Assembly: GCA_023400055.1 (NCBI GenBank)
Contig: JAEXFN010000017.1
Span: 124,001 to 188,000, forward strand
DNA from: Bacillota bacterium
GTDB taxonomy: Bacteria > Bacillota > UBA4882 > UBA8346
DNA: 64,000 nt
Reading direction: 5' to 3'
The position numbers and the translations under genes are program-made. The notes below the pieces were generated by a model, which saw nothing but the letters and a program-made list of their open reading frames with translations, was not told where the DNA came from and ran no database searches. Within the stretch, counting starts at the first letter, position 1; each line of letters opens with the position of its first letter. Of the stretch, positions 1-10,934 are shown one piece after another.

Positions 1-1
1 C

Positions 2-199
2 AAGGAGCTGACCGTGTTGGTGGTGAGCGACCACGGCAATATCGAGGATCTGTCGGTCAAGACCCATACGTTAAATAGGGTTCCGACGCTGGTCTTCGGC
101 GCGGACTTGGCGCCATTTGAAACGATTCATACCTTAACCAATATTTATGTTGCAGTACTGACGGCGCTTGGAATCCGCCATGAAGCCAGTAATGTTTAA
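2..199 (+). CDS. C-terminal end of a phosphoglycerate-mutase-like metalloenzyme (partial)
   Basis: Only the last 65 or so codons are present; the gene starts before the window and the frame is open from base 2. The residues VVSDHGN followed by HTLNRVPTLVFG match the metal-binding end of the alkaline phosphatase/phosphopentomutase/independent phosphoglycerate mutase superfamily, where the Asp-His pair binds metal. The substrate cannot be told from this fragment. It lies 43 bases upstream of the U32-family gene on the same strand and may be cotranscribed with it. Confidence 0.6.
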   Translation, partial: KELTVLVVSDHGNIEDLSVKTHTLNRVPTLVFGADLAPFETIHTLTNIYVAVLTALGIRHEASNV

Positions 200-242
200 A
201 TAATAAGGAATAGAAACGTTACGATATATAGATTGGAGTCCA

Positions 243-2789
243 ATGAAACCGAATCAAGATCAAATCAAAGATGTACAGATGGAATTGTTAGCCCCGGCCG
301 GGGATTGGAATGCGCTGCTGGCCGGAGTGTCGGCCGGCGCCGACGCGGTTTATCTGGGCGGCAAAACCTTCAGCGCCCGCCAGTACGCCAGCAATTTTGA
401 TTTGCCGACGCTGGAAAAAGCCGCCGCTCTGCTCCATCTGCACGGCAAGAAACTGTATGTCACCGTCAATACGTTAATCGCGGACAGCGAGATGGAAGAG
501 GCTTTGCAATGGCTGGTCCAGCTTTATAATCTGGGGGTCGATGCCGTAATCGTGCAGGATCTCGGCCTGATTCAACTCGCCCGGAGCCGCGTGCCCGGCC
601 TGGAATTGCACGCCAGCACCCAAATGACCGTGCATAACCGGGAAGGCGCCCAATATCTGAAGGAACTGGGAGTAAGCCGGGTGGTTCTGGCCCGCGAGCT
701 GACCGGGGCGGAAGTGGCGGCGATCGCCGCTGAGTCCGGACTGGAAGTGGAAGTCTTTGTACATGGCGCGTTGTGCGTATGTTATTCCGGGCAATGCCTG
801 ATGAGCAGCATGATTGGCGGCCGGAGCGGCAACCGGGGACGTTGCGCTCAGCCTTGTCGGATGGAATACCAGCTGGTGGCCGACGGGACGACGGTACCCG
901 TCAGAGGCTCTTATTTGCTATCCCCGCAGGACATCGCCCTGGTGACGCTCCTTCCCGAGCTGCAGCGGGCCGGGGTGCATTCTCTGAAGATCGAGGGACG
1001 GATGAAACGTCCGGAATACGTTTTTTCGGTAGTGCAGGCTTATCGCAAGGCGCTGGATCGTTACTATCGAGATCCAGAACGCTTTGCCGTCAGCGACGCG
1101 GAGTTTCAGGAGCTGGAGGAGGTCTTCAATCGCGGCTTGACTACCGGTTATTTCGGCGGGAACCGCAACCGGGAACTGATGAGCTTTACCCGTCCCAATA
1201 ACCGCGGAGTGCAACTGGGCAGAGTCCAGAAAGTCGATCCGGCATCGGGCCGGATTACCTTAAAACTCGACGCGGCCTTGGAAAGCGGCGATATGGTGGA
1301 AGTCTGGGTCAGCCAGGGCGGCAGGGTTTCGGCCACCATCAAGGAGCTGATGACCTCCAAAGGACAAATCATAATGGCGGCGGCCGCCGGAATGACGGTC
1401 GGCTTGGCGGTTCCCGGCCGGATTAGCAATGGCGACCGGGTCTTCAAGGTCTTCTCGGCCCGGGTGGACGCTCAGACCCAGCAGGCGATCGATCGGGAAA
1501 ATGAATCGCTGCAGATTCCCTGCGAGATTTATGTCTCCGGACGGAGCGACGAACCGCTGCGCGCGGTTTATCAGGATGACGCGGGAAACATCGCCGACGT
1601 GACCTCAGCGGTTCCCTTGCAACCGGCGCGCAACCGGCCATTGACCGATGCGGTCCTGGCAGAACAGCTCGGCCGATTGGGCAATACCTTCTTTCGCCTA
1701 GCCGGCCTGCACTCGGAGCTCGGTCCGCAACTGATGCTGCCGCTGAGCGAGTTGAATCAGGTGCGGCGGCAGGCGGTCGAACAGTTGACTGCGGCGAGGC
1801 TGGCTCCTTATCGCCGGGTGCCGTTGCCCGAGCCACAGCCGTTGCTGCCCGAAGTGAAGCAAGAAGCGAGGCGGAACGATGCCGAGGGACCGGCGCTCAG
1901 CGTCTGGGTGGCGGATCCCGAAGGAGTGCGGCAAGCGGTTGCCGCCGGGGTGGATCTGATCTATATCGGCGGCGATGAACTAACCGGTTTTCACTGGACT
2001 GCCGCGGCCTTGGAGGAATCGGTGGCCCTGGGACGGCGCCAGGGGGTTCGGGTGGTGATCGGACTGCCGCGGATCCTGCGGGAGAGTCAACGCGCCATCT
2101 GGCGGAAACAATGGGAGAGCGCATTGGCAGCCGAGCCGGACGGGGTGATGGTCGCCGATCTCGGCGGTTTGCAACTGACGCTGGCGGAGAGCGAAGCCCC
2201 GATTTACCTCAATTACCCGTTGAATCTCTTTAATCGCTGGGCCGTGGCCGCTCTGGCCGCCCCTCGGATCCGTCAGGTTTGCCTCTCGCCGGAACTGAGC
2301 TTGGAACAGCTGAAGCAGCTTCATTATGCTAAACATTGGCCGCGGCCGGAACTGATCGTCCAAGGACCGCTGGAACTGATGGTCTCGGAGTATTGCCCGA
2401 TCGGATCGACCGTGGGCCAACCCGGCGTCTGCGACCGGCCTTGCCGTACCCGACAGTATGCCTTGCGCGATCGATTGAATCTGGATTTCCCGATCCTGAC
2501 TGATCAATTTTGCCGGATGCACCTGTTAAACAGTAAAGATCTCTGTCTCATCGGCGAGTTGGCGCAGTTTACCAAGCTCCCCGCGCCGATGTTAAGGCTG
2601 GAGTTGAAAGCCATGCCGGGTGAGCGGGTCGGAACTTTTGTCGCCGGTTACCGCAAAGTATTGAATGCACTGAAAGATGGCTCCCGTGATAACGCGGCCG
2701 CAGCCTTGGCCGAACGGTTCATCGAGGATTTTAAGGCGCTTACCGGCCGGGGAATTACGAAAGGTCATTATTTTCGCGGGGTTGAATAG
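243..2789 (+). CDS. U32 family protein (peptidase U32 / RlhA-like), long two-part form
   Basis: An 848-residue protein of the U32 family, whose members are annotated as collagenase-like peptidases; E. coli RlhA, a relative, is needed for hydroxylation of a 23S rRNA cytidine. The N-terminal part opens with ELLAPAGDW and ADAVYLGG, typical of the U32 TIM-barrel-like domain. A conserved cysteine cluster lies at residues 178-205 (C178, C180, C185, C201, C205), with a second Cys-rich stretch near residues 715-735 (YCPIGSTVGQPGVC) in the C-terminal half. That arrangement suits an Fe-S or metal site and the longer DUF3656-containing architecture. GGAG lies just before the ATG. Whether it acts on RNA or protein cannot be decided here. 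Confidence 0.85.
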   Translation: MKPNQDQIKDVQMELLAPAGDWNALLAGVSAGADAVYLGGKTFSARQYASNFDLPTLEKAAALLHLHGKKLYVTVNTLIADSEMEEALQWLVQLYNLGVDAVIVQDLGLIQLARSRVPGLELHASTQMTVHNREGAQYLKELGVSRVVLARELTGAEVAAIAAESGLEVEVFVHGALCVCYSGQCLMSSMIGGRSGNRGRCAQPCRMEYQLVADGTTVPVRGSYLLSPQDIALVTLLPELQRAGVHSLKIEGRMKRPEYVFSVVQAYRKALDRYYRDPERFAVSDAEFQELEEVFNRGLTTGYFGGNRNRELMSFTRPNNRGVQLGRVQKVDPASGRITLKLDAALESGDMVEVWVSQGGRVSATIKELMTSKGQIIMAAAAGMTVGLAVPGRISNGDRVFKVFSARVDAQTQQAIDRENESLQIPCEIYVSGRSDEPLRAVYQDDAGNIADVTSAVPLQPARNRPLTDAVLAEQLGRLGNTFFRLAGLHSELGPQLMLPLSELNQVRRQAVEQLTAARLAPYRRVPLPEPQPLLPEVKQEARRNDAEGPALSVWVADPEGVRQAVAAGVDLIYIGGDELTGFHWTAAALEESVALGRRQGVRVVIGLPRILRESQRAIWRKQWESALAAEPDGVMVADLGGLQLTLAESEAPIYLNYPLNLFNRWAVAALAAPRIRQVCLSPELSLEQLKQLHYAKHWPRPELIVQGPLELMVSEYCPIGSTVGQPGVCDRPCRTRQYALRDRLNLDFPILTDQFCRMHLLNSKDLCLIGELAQFTKLPAPMLRLELKAMPGERVGTFVAGYRKVLNALKDGSRDNAAAALAERFIEDFKALTGRGITKGHYFRGVE

Positions 2790-2830
2790 ATATTTAGTTT
2801 ACACCATTCCGAATTTATGGTAAAATAAAT

Positions 2831-2859
2831 TTGCATTTGCGCCGGAGCTATTATACTAT
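2831..2859 (+). promoter_or_regulatory. Probable sigma-A promoter for rpsO
   Basis: TTGCAT (2831-2836) is followed by an AT-rich TTATACTATAT block; TACTAT at 2854-2859 gives a 17-base spacer, or TATACT at 2852 a 15-base spacer. It lies about 160 bases upstream of rpsO, leaving room for a structured leader. Confidence 0.45.
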
Positions 2860-2934
2860 ATGGTTTTGGCGTCAATTCCAAGCCGGTCGTTTGAAACGGA
2901 TGGCTGTTTTCACTGACGTTTCTGGCGATCAACT

Positions 2935-3015
2935 TGAGGGAAACCCTTGACTGGGAGCTGCGAAGCTCCAACGCAACCCTCGGTCAGAGGCGTTTTGATT
3001 ATTTAAGAGGAGGTG
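2935..3015 (+). promoter_or_regulatory. Structured rpsO leader RNA (candidate S15 autoregulatory site)
   Basis: The leader holds a GGAGCT/AGCTCC stem closed by a GCGA tetraloop (2954-2969), with flanking GACTG and CGGTC segments that can pair outside it, ending at the AGGAGGTGA Shine-Dalgarno site (3007-3015). S15 proteins commonly autoregulate by binding a structured rpsO leader. The match to a specific S15 leader class is inferred from position and pairing only. Confidence 0.4.
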
Positions 3016-3020
3016 ACAGC

Positions 3021-3287
3021 ATGTTAAATACCGAAAAAAAGCAAGAGATCATCAACAAGTATTGTATTCACGAAGGCGACACCGGTTCGCCCGAGGTTCA
3101 AATCGCGATTCTTACCGAACGGATCAATTACTTGACCGAACATTTGAAGGTTCACAAAAAGGATCACCATTCGCGGCGGGGTTTGCTCAAGATGGTCGGC
3201 CAACGTCGTGGCCTTTTGAACTATTTATCGGATAAGGACATCGAACGGTATCGCGCCATTATTGAAAAACTGGGTCTCCGAAAATAA
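3021..3287 (+). CDS. rpsO: 30S ribosomal protein S15
   Basis: An 88-residue protein matching bacterial S15 over its whole length, with the characteristic EGDTGSPEVQIA, KKDHHSRRGLL and LNYL segments. S15 binds 16S rRNA at the h20-h21-h22 junction early in 30S assembly. The ATG at 3021 is preceded by a near-perfect Shine-Dalgarno sequence (AGGAGGTGA) at ideal spacing, so the 29-codon upstream extension of the open frame is rejected. The order rpsO-pnp is the usual one in bacteria; here a terminator and a 340-base gap separate the two. Confidence 0.97.
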   Translation: MLNTEKKQEIINKYCIHEGDTGSPEVQIAILTERINYLTEHLKVHKKDHHSRRGLLKMVGQRRGLLNYLSDKDIERYRAIIEKLGLRK

Positions 3288-3294
3288 TTTTTTG

Positions 3295-3320
3295 AAAAGC
3301 GGGTCACCCGCTTTTCTTTC
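3295..3320 (+). terminator. Rho-independent terminator after rpsO
   Basis: A perfect 10-bp inverted repeat (AAAAGCGGGT / ACCCGCTTTT) followed by a T-rich run, eight bases after the rpsO stop codon. Confidence 0.85.
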
Positions 3321-3322
3321 TA

Positions 3323-3626
3323 TTTAGAGGGTATACTATGGGATAAGGAAATTTTTATACCGTACCCTTCGCGACGCAACGGATTGTGGATGACGGCTGA
3401 ACCGTTCCGTCCCTATGGCTTGTGTCGCGGCTGACTCTGGAAGCGTTGTGCCAAACTGTCCGAAGGACGGGATGGTCACAAGAGCCCCGGAGAAGTTTGG
3501 GATAAATCTTTTTGAGCTTGAGCCGATTTTTAATTGGGAAGGCTTTATCCCATGGCTTCTAGGGATATGAACTTAAGGTACTGACGAAGTCTACCCAGGT
3601 AGGGTTTCGTAGGAGGGATTGAAAGA
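3323..3626 (+). promoter_or_regulatory. Long pnp leader region
   Basis: A 304-base gap between the rpsO terminator and pnp. It contains a TATACT box near 3332, a segment with CGCGACGCAA (about 3370) and TTGTGTCGCG (about 3420) as possible pairing arms, the dispersed element copy A, and a compact hairpin at 3585-3609 (CGAA..CTAC/GTAG..TTCG) directly against the AGGAGG Shine-Dalgarno site at 3611. pnp leaders in other bacteria are targets of autoregulation; whether that happens here is inference. Confidence 0.45.
3491..3560. repeat. Dispersed ~70-nt hairpin element, copy A
   Basis: The ends are inverted: AGAAGTTTGGGATAAAT at 3491 and GGCTTTATCCCATGGCTTCT ending at 3560, so GGGATAAA pairs with TTTATCCC and AGAAG with CTTCT. 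Related elements lie at 11884-11956, 23838-23911 and 59347-59415, all between genes. The function is unknown. Confidence 0.6.
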
Positions 3627-5750
<2,124 letters not shown>

Positions 5751-5800
5751 GGCGGACTGGCGCGGTCACCGTTTCACGGAAAGGTATCAAACAAGGAGGG

Positions 5801-5831
5801 CTGTTGACGATGTCGACAGTCTTTTTATTTT
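5801..5831 (+). terminator. Terminator after pnp
   Basis: CTGTTGA / TCGACAG stem (one G-U pair) followed by CTTTTTATTTTG, 50 bases past the pnp stop codon. Confidence 0.7.
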
Positions 5832-5855
5832 GTCGTGGCGGGAAATAGCGACCGG

Positions 5856-6743
5856 TTACGGCGTGAGCGAGTCGATCCTCAGGCAGATTCGTTCATAATG
5901 GGTCAGCAGTTTTCCCAGATGATAATTATAGACAACCGCCGCCTCATTTGGCGGGGTTTCCCGTTCGGCCCTGGCCAGAGTGCCATTCGATAATTTTTGC
6001 AGTTTGGCGCGGTTTTCATCGTTCAAAGCCAGACCGGTTGGCAGCTCGCGCAACGCTTGTAGCTCATCCAGTATCTTATAAAAGAGATCCAGATTCTCCC
6101 GAAGGCCGTTCCAATCCGCGGCGTTTTTCCTGAGATAACGCAGATCTTCGTGAAAGGCTACCAACTGTCTTTTATAAGCCGAAACTTCTTTGCGGTAGCT
6201 TTCGATGTTGATCGGCTCTCCGGCGCGGATGTATTTCTCAAGAATCTGTACGGTTTTGCGGTTTAATTGCTGGCCGCGCCGGAGGGTGAGGGCCCAATGG
6301 TTGGGCGGCATGAAGAACTGGTTGACCACGACCGCCACGGTGATCCCGATAAAAGTGTCCAGCAAGCGGTTGAAACTATAAAGAAAAGGGCTCTTATCCC
6401 CCAAATTCAGCATAATCGCCAGGAAGACCACGCCGGCGATGGAGACCGCTTTGCTCCAACCCAGCAAATTGCATAAATAAATTACGATGACGATCCCAAC
6501 GCCGCAGAGGATGGCGTTGCCGGGTCGGTTCAAGGCGCAGAGCAGGCCGATTACTGCACCGACGCCGGTGCCCAGCATCCGGTTCTTACCCGCGCGCAAG
6601 GAAGCGGCGATCGAGCTCTCCATCGAAATAATCGCGGCGATGGCGGCATAAAAGGGATATTCCAGCCGTAGCAGCCTGGATATGAGGATACAAATGAATA
6701 CTGCCAGCGCCGTTTTGACATTACGGGGCCCGATCCGCGCCAT
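5856..6743 (-). CDS. FUSC/ArAE-like inner membrane protein (aromatic acid exporter family)
   Basis: A 295-residue membrane protein with about five or six hydrophobic segments in the first 150 residues, followed by a charged, helical cytoplasmic half. The N-terminal pattern (KTALAVFICILISRL, YPFYAAIAAIISME, GTGVGAVIGLL) is that of the aromatic acid exporter/fusaric acid resistance-like family (YgaE/UPF0421 group). The substrate is unknown. The ATG at 6743 is preferred over an in-frame TTG six bases upstream because GGAGG lies six bases before it. It is a single gene, convergent with pnp and divergent from the lacI gene at 7125. Confidence 0.75.
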   Translation of the reverse strand: MARIGPRNVKTALAVFICILISRLLRLEYPFYAAIAAIISMESSIAASLRAGKNRMLGTGVGAVIGLLCALNRPGNAILCGVGIVIVIYLCNLLGWSKAVSIAGVVFLAIMLNLGDKSPFLYSFNRLLDTFIGITVAVVVNQFFMPPNHWALTLRRGQQLNRKTVQILEKYIRAGEPINIESYRKEVSAYKRQLVAFHEDLRYLRKNAADWNGLRENLDLFYKILDELQALRELPTGLALNDENRAKLQKLSNGTLARAERETPPNEAAVVYNYHLGKLLTHYERICLRIDSLTP

Positions 6744-6829
6744 TTCCAACCTCCACTCCGCTTCCAGTCCCCGGCTGCTTTGGTCCGAGGTTCGACTGTC
6801 TTAACAAATCATTGTTTTTAAGCGCATCA

Positions 6830-6856
6830 GCGTCAAAAAACTACGATTTTTGACGC
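6830..6856. promoter_or_regulatory. Perfect inverted repeat in the divergent intergenic region
   Basis: GCGTCAAAAA and TTTTTGACGC form a perfect 10-bp repeat around a 7-base centre, between the divergent genes that start at 6743 (minus) and 7125 (plus). As neither gene ends here, an operator or the start of an unannotated RNA is more likely than a terminator. The rest of 6744-7124 shows only AT-rich sequence and the operator-like palindrome at 7060. Confidence 0.45.
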
Positions 6857-7059
6857 ATTGATAGTATGGATGATCGCAGCATAAACCTTTCACCGGTCAA
6901 TCCACCCGACCACCAAACGATTCATAAGCTCGAAGTGCGGATGATCCTCAGGAACTATCTGTCGATGACAGCCAGGTTACCGAGTTCTTAAAATTATTTA
7001 AAAAATTTTGGTTTGACTAGAAGGATATTCCCCAAGGGCCTTGAATAGGAATTATATAA

Positions 7060-7067
7060 AAGCGCTT
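7060..7067. promoter_or_regulatory. LacI-type operator core AAGCGCTT
   Basis: The palindrome AAGCGCTT, with the central CG typical of LacI-family operators, lies 58 bases upstream of the LacI-family gene and next to a TATATAA stretch. It is a likely autoregulatory or catabolite-control site. Confidence 0.5.
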
Positions 7068-7124
7068 CCACAAGAAATAATTGTTTCCATCATAACCTAG
7101 ACCGAAATTTTACGGAGGTTAACT

Positions 7125-8144
7125 TTGGCTCTCACAATCAATGAAGTAGCGAAATTAGCTAATGTATCCCCTTCAACGGTTTCCCGCGTTTTGAATCGTA
7201 CCGGCCCTTTTTCGCCACAGGTTGAGAAAGCGGTTTTAGAAGCGGTGAAACTGCTGAATTATCATCCCAGCGCCGTGGCCCGAGGACTGGCCAAAAAACG
7301 TTCAATGTCCATCGGAGTGATCGTTCCCGATATCCGGAACCCGTTTTATGCGCAGATCTGTTGGAAAGCTGAGCAGATCGCCAAGTTGAACGGGTATACC
7401 AGCATTATTTGCAATATTGATAACGATCTGGCCGAAGAAGATACGTATCTGAGAGTGATGCGGGATCGGCGGGTGGATGGGATTTTGCTGACGGGCTCGG
7501 TAAAAGACGCCACGCAAATCATTAATTTTAAGATTAAGGAAGAAATCCCGGTCATTCTGTTGGATCTGATGGTGGAAGGCTACGATATCCCTTGCGTAGT
7601 TCTGGACAACTATAGCGGCGCCAAGCTGATGACCGATTACCTCATCTCATTGGGGCATGAAAGGATAGTCTTTGCGACGTCGAAGGCCACCGCGGCGGAA
7701 CGGGCGAGGCTGGACGGATTTAAGCGCACATTGCTGGAGAATGGCCGCGTGGTCAAAGAAGAGATGATTGTGATCATGCCCGAATCCAAATGGCGGGAGA
7801 AAGATCTGGGCGTGCTCCAGGAGTTGCTGTCCCGGCCCGCCGGGGAAAGGCCGACCGCCATCTTTTGTTCCAATGACTTGAAGGCGATCTTCGTTTATGG
7901 ACTGGCTGAACGGTTAGGGCTGAATGTTCCGCATGACTTGACCGTGGTCGGGTACGACGATATCGAGATTGTGCGTTGGTTGGGTCCTCCTCTGACCACG
8001 ATCGCTCAGCCCATTGACGCCATGACCGCGAAGGGAACGGAAATGCTTTTGGCGGAGATCGAAGGGAAACCCCTGGCAGAGCGACGGGTCGAAATGCTTC
8101 CGGAATTGATCATCAGGCGCTCGGCGGATCGCCCCGCGAATTGA
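7125..8144 (+). CDS. LacI-family transcriptional regulator of the first sugar operon
   Basis: A 339-residue LacI/GalR repressor. The N-terminal helix-turn-helix (TINEVAKLANVSPSTVSRVLN, residues 3-23) and hinge are followed by a periplasmic-binding-protein-like sugar domain (IGVIVPDIRNPFYAQI and later the VVGYDDIE motif). It starts with TTG behind a GGAGG site. It lies directly upstream of a sugar ABC transporter, isomerase-like gene and rbsD, so it probably controls that operon; the inducer is unknown. Confidence 0.9.
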   Translation: MALTINEVAKLANVSPSTVSRVLNRTGPFSPQVEKAVLEAVKLLNYHPSAVARGLAKKRSMSIGVIVPDIRNPFYAQICWKAEQIAKLNGYTSIICNIDNDLAEEDTYLRVMRDRRVDGILLTGSVKDATQIINFKIKEEIPVILLDLMVEGYDIPCVVLDNYSGAKLMTDYLISLGHERIVFATSKATAAERARLDGFKRTLLENGRVVKEEMIVIMPESKWREKDLGVLQELLSRPAGERPTAIFCSNDLKAIFVYGLAERLGLNVPHDLTVVGYDDIEIVRWLGPPLTTIAQPIDAMTAKGTEMLLAEIEGKPLAERRVEMLPELIIRRSADRPAN

Positions 8145-8376
8145 AGAACCGCGCATTTGCTGTTAGTCAATGAGTTTGCTTTTTGATGCCAATTATCGAG
8201 GTGCCGCAGTTTCGAATTTGGGAAACGCATTAAAGTAGCACAATTGCTCAATTTTTGTCGGTGGGATTTCGCTATTGCAGTAGCGCACATAGTGGACATC
8301 ATTTCGGGCTGTAAAAAACCTGTTGCGGCATAAGTGTTATAAAATTTGACGGGCGAAAGGAGTTGTCTATCGCAAA

Positions 8377-9873
8377 GTGGAAGCGGTTCCAGTTATTGAA
8401 ATGAGCGGCATAAATAAAAGGTTTAATGGAGTGGTAGCCCTTTCAGATATCCATCTGGCTGTTTATTCCGGCGAAGTGCATGCTTTGCTGGGGGAAAATG
8501 GCGCCGGCAAGAGCACTTTGATGAAGATTTTGGCGGGGGCTTACCAAAAAGATGACGGCCGGATCCGGATTCAGGGCAAAGAGGTCGAAATCAGGAATCC
8601 CCAAGAAGCGATCGATCTGGGAATCGGCATCATCTATCAGGATCTGAACCTGATCGGAGCGCTGAGCGTGGCGGAAAATATTTATATGGGCCGATTCCCG
8701 GTGAATAAACGGTCGGGGCGGATGGATTGGAAAAGGCTGTTCGCGCAAGCCGAGGCCATCCTGGGCGATTTGAATATGACGCTGGATCCCCGCTGTAGCG
8801 TCGGTTCTTTAACGGTCGGCGTGCGCCAGATGGTGGCGATCGCCAAAGCGCTTTCGCTCCATCCGAAGATCCTGGTGATGGATGAACCCACGGCCGCTCT
8901 CAGCGAAAACGAGATCCGCTCGCTCTTCGGCGTAGTGCGACGGCTGCAGGAGAAAGGGGTCGGCATCATTTTCATCAGCCATCATCTGGAGGAAGTATTC
9001 GAATTGGCGGAGCGGGCGACGGTCCTGCGGGACGGTCAGTATATCGGGACCGTCGATGTCCGCGAAGTTACCCGCGATACTTTAATCCAGATGATGGTCG
9101 GCCGGAAGGTCGAAGCGCTTTTCCCCAAGGAGGCGGCGGAGATCGGCGAGCCGGTTCTGGAGATTAACGGCTTGACGTGGGGGAAACGGTTGCAGGACAT
9201 CGACCTGACGGTTCATAAGGGTGAGATCGTCGGCCTCACCGGCTTGGTGGGCGCGGGCCGGACAGAGCTGGCGCAGGTTATCTTCGGCGATAAGCGGCCC
9301 GATGCCGGGTCCATTCGCTTCTGCCGGCAGCCGGTGACTTTTAAACTGCCGCGCCAGGCGGTGCTGTCGGGGATGGCCCTGATTCCCGAGGACCGCTGCG
9401 AGCAAGGGTTGCATACCGGGATGTCGGTGCGCGAAAATATCACCCTCGCCAACTTGCGAAAGTTCATCAAAGTCGGCCGGATTCAGCGTCAAAAAGAACA
9501 GGCCGCGGCCGCGGACAGCATCAAAGCCTTGAATATCCGGACTTCCGGGCCGGAGCAAAAGGTCGCCAACCTGAGCGGGGGCAATCAGCAGAAAGTGGCC
9601 TTGGCAAAGTGGCTGCAGGGTCAGCCCAAGTTGATCATCTTCGACGAACCGACGCGGGGTATCGATGTCGGCGCCAAAGCGGAGATCTATAAGCTCATGT
9701 GCCAACTGGCCAAAGCGGGGGCGGGAATCTTGATGATCTCGTCGGAATTGCCCGAAGTCCTGGCGATGTCCGACCGGATTCTGGTGATGTACGAAGGCAA
9801 GTTGCAAGCGGAATTCAGTGGCAAGGAAGCTACCCCTGAAAAAATCATGCATGCCGCTACAGGAGGAAACTGA
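8377..9873 (+). CDS. Sugar ABC transporter, double ATP-binding protein (RbsA-like)
   Basis: A 498-residue ATPase with two fused ABC domains, as in RbsA/MglA/XylG of carbohydrate uptake class 2. The first Walker A is GENGAGKS (near residue 38) with MDEPTAAL as Walker B. The second half carries the degenerate Walker A GLVGAGRTE, the LSGGNQQK signature and FDEPTRGIDVGAK, all normal for this family. It starts with GTG with AAAGGAG about 13 bases upstream; an ATG at 8401 is a possible alternative. Its stop lies two bases from the permease start, so the two are translationally linked. It energises import by the permease and binding protein that follow. Confidence 0.92.
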   Translation: MEAVPVIEMSGINKRFNGVVALSDIHLAVYSGEVHALLGENGAGKSTLMKILAGAYQKDDGRIRIQGKEVEIRNPQEAIDLGIGIIYQDLNLIGALSVAENIYMGRFPVNKRSGRMDWKRLFAQAEAILGDLNMTLDPRCSVGSLTVGVRQMVAIAKALSLHPKILVMDEPTAALSENEIRSLFGVVRRLQEKGVGIIFISHHLEEVFELAERATVLRDGQYIGTVDVREVTRDTLIQMMVGRKVEALFPKEAAEIGEPVLEINGLTWGKRLQDIDLTVHKGEIVGLTGLVGAGRTELAQVIFGDKRPDAGSIRFCRQPVTFKLPRQAVLSGMALIPEDRCEQGLHTGMSVRENITLANLRKFIKVGRIQRQKEQAAAADSIKALNIRTSGPEQKVANLSGGNQQKVALAKWLQGQPKLIIFDEPTRGIDVGAKAEIYKLMCQLAKAGAGILMISSELPEVLAMSDRILVMYEGKLQAEFSGKEATPEKIMHAATGGN

Positions 9874-9875
9874 AA

Positions 9876-10835
9876 ATGCGATTCACCGTCAAAGAAGTTT
9901 TCAAGCTACGGAATCTGCCCCGCCAGACGGGGCCGCTCTTGGGGCTGGTGCTGCTCTGCATCGTGGTGGGCTTTCTTTCGCCGGTATTCTTTACCGTCGA
10001 CAATTTATTGAACATCATTCTGCAAGTGGCCGTCGTGGCCATCATGGCGGTCGGGTCGACCTTCGTCATCCTGACCGGCGGGATCGATCTCTCGGTCGGT
10101 TCGGTGCTCGGCCTGGCGGGGATCTTGAGCGCTTTAACCCTGCACCAAACCAATGCGCCGATCTTGGGAATCCTGGTGAGCCTGGGCGCCGGCGCCCTGC
10201 TCGGCCTGGTCAACGGGCTGCTGGTCAGCCGGGGAAGAGTCCCGCCGTTCTGTGCTACATTGGGGATCATGGCGATCGGCAGGGGCCTGTGTTTTGTCAT
10301 TACGCAGGGGCAGCCGATCAGCAATTTCTCCGATTCCTTTCGCTTCTTCGGCGCCGGCTATCTCGGCGTCATTCCGGTACCGGTCATTGAGGCGGTGATC
10401 GTCGCCTTAATCGGCGGCTATATTCTGGGCCATACGCCGCTGGGACGCTACTTTTACGCAGTGGGCAGCAATGACCGGGCGACCCGTTTATCTGGCGTCG
10501 ATACAAAACAGATCAAGACCATCGCCTATCTGATCAGCGGCTTGCTGTGCGGGCTGGCGGCAATCCTCTTCATCGGGCGCATTAATTCCGGTCATCCCTT
10601 GGCGGGGCAGGGCTATGAGATGGACGCGATTGCCGCGGTGGTCATCGGCGGAACCAGTTTGGCCGGGGGCACCGGCAGCATCAGCGGCACCTTCATCGGC
10701 GCCCTGATCATGGGGGTCATCCGCAACGGACTAAACCTGATCAATGTCGACGCTTTTTGGCAAAACGTGGTATTGGGCGCGGTCATCATTGTGGCGGTGA
10801 TGGTCGATCAGCGGACCAAGGGGAAAGAGGAATGA
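9876..10835 (+). CDS. Sugar ABC transporter permease (RbsC-like)
   Basis: A 319-residue integral membrane protein with about 8-10 hydrophobic segments and the family motif GGIDLSVGSVLGLAG and GYEMDAIAAVVIGGTSLAGG of the ribose/xylose/galactoside permease family. It would form a homodimeric channel with the RbsA-like ATPase encoded immediately upstream. AGGAGG lies just before the ATG, inside the end of the upstream gene. Confidence 0.92.
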   Translation: MRFTVKEVFKLRNLPRQTGPLLGLVLLCIVVGFLSPVFFTVDNLLNIILQVAVVAIMAVGSTFVILTGGIDLSVGSVLGLAGILSALTLHQTNAPILGILVSLGAGALLGLVNGLLVSRGRVPPFCATLGIMAIGRGLCFVITQGQPISNFSDSFRFFGAGYLGVIPVPVIEAVIVALIGGYILGHTPLGRYFYAVGSNDRATRLSGVDTKQIKTIAYLISGLLCGLAAILFIGRINSGHPLAGQGYEMDAIAAVVIGGTSLAGGTGSISGTFIGALIMGVIRNGLNLINVDAFWQNVVLGAVIIVAVMVDQRTKGKEE

Positions 10836-10934
10836 GCCGGTCGCGCCGGGGACGGGCCCTGAAAGGAGGTGGTTAGCGTTCAAACCTTTGCCTGGTGATT
10901 GTCAAGCCAAAAAAATAATTGGGAGGTAGTTGTG

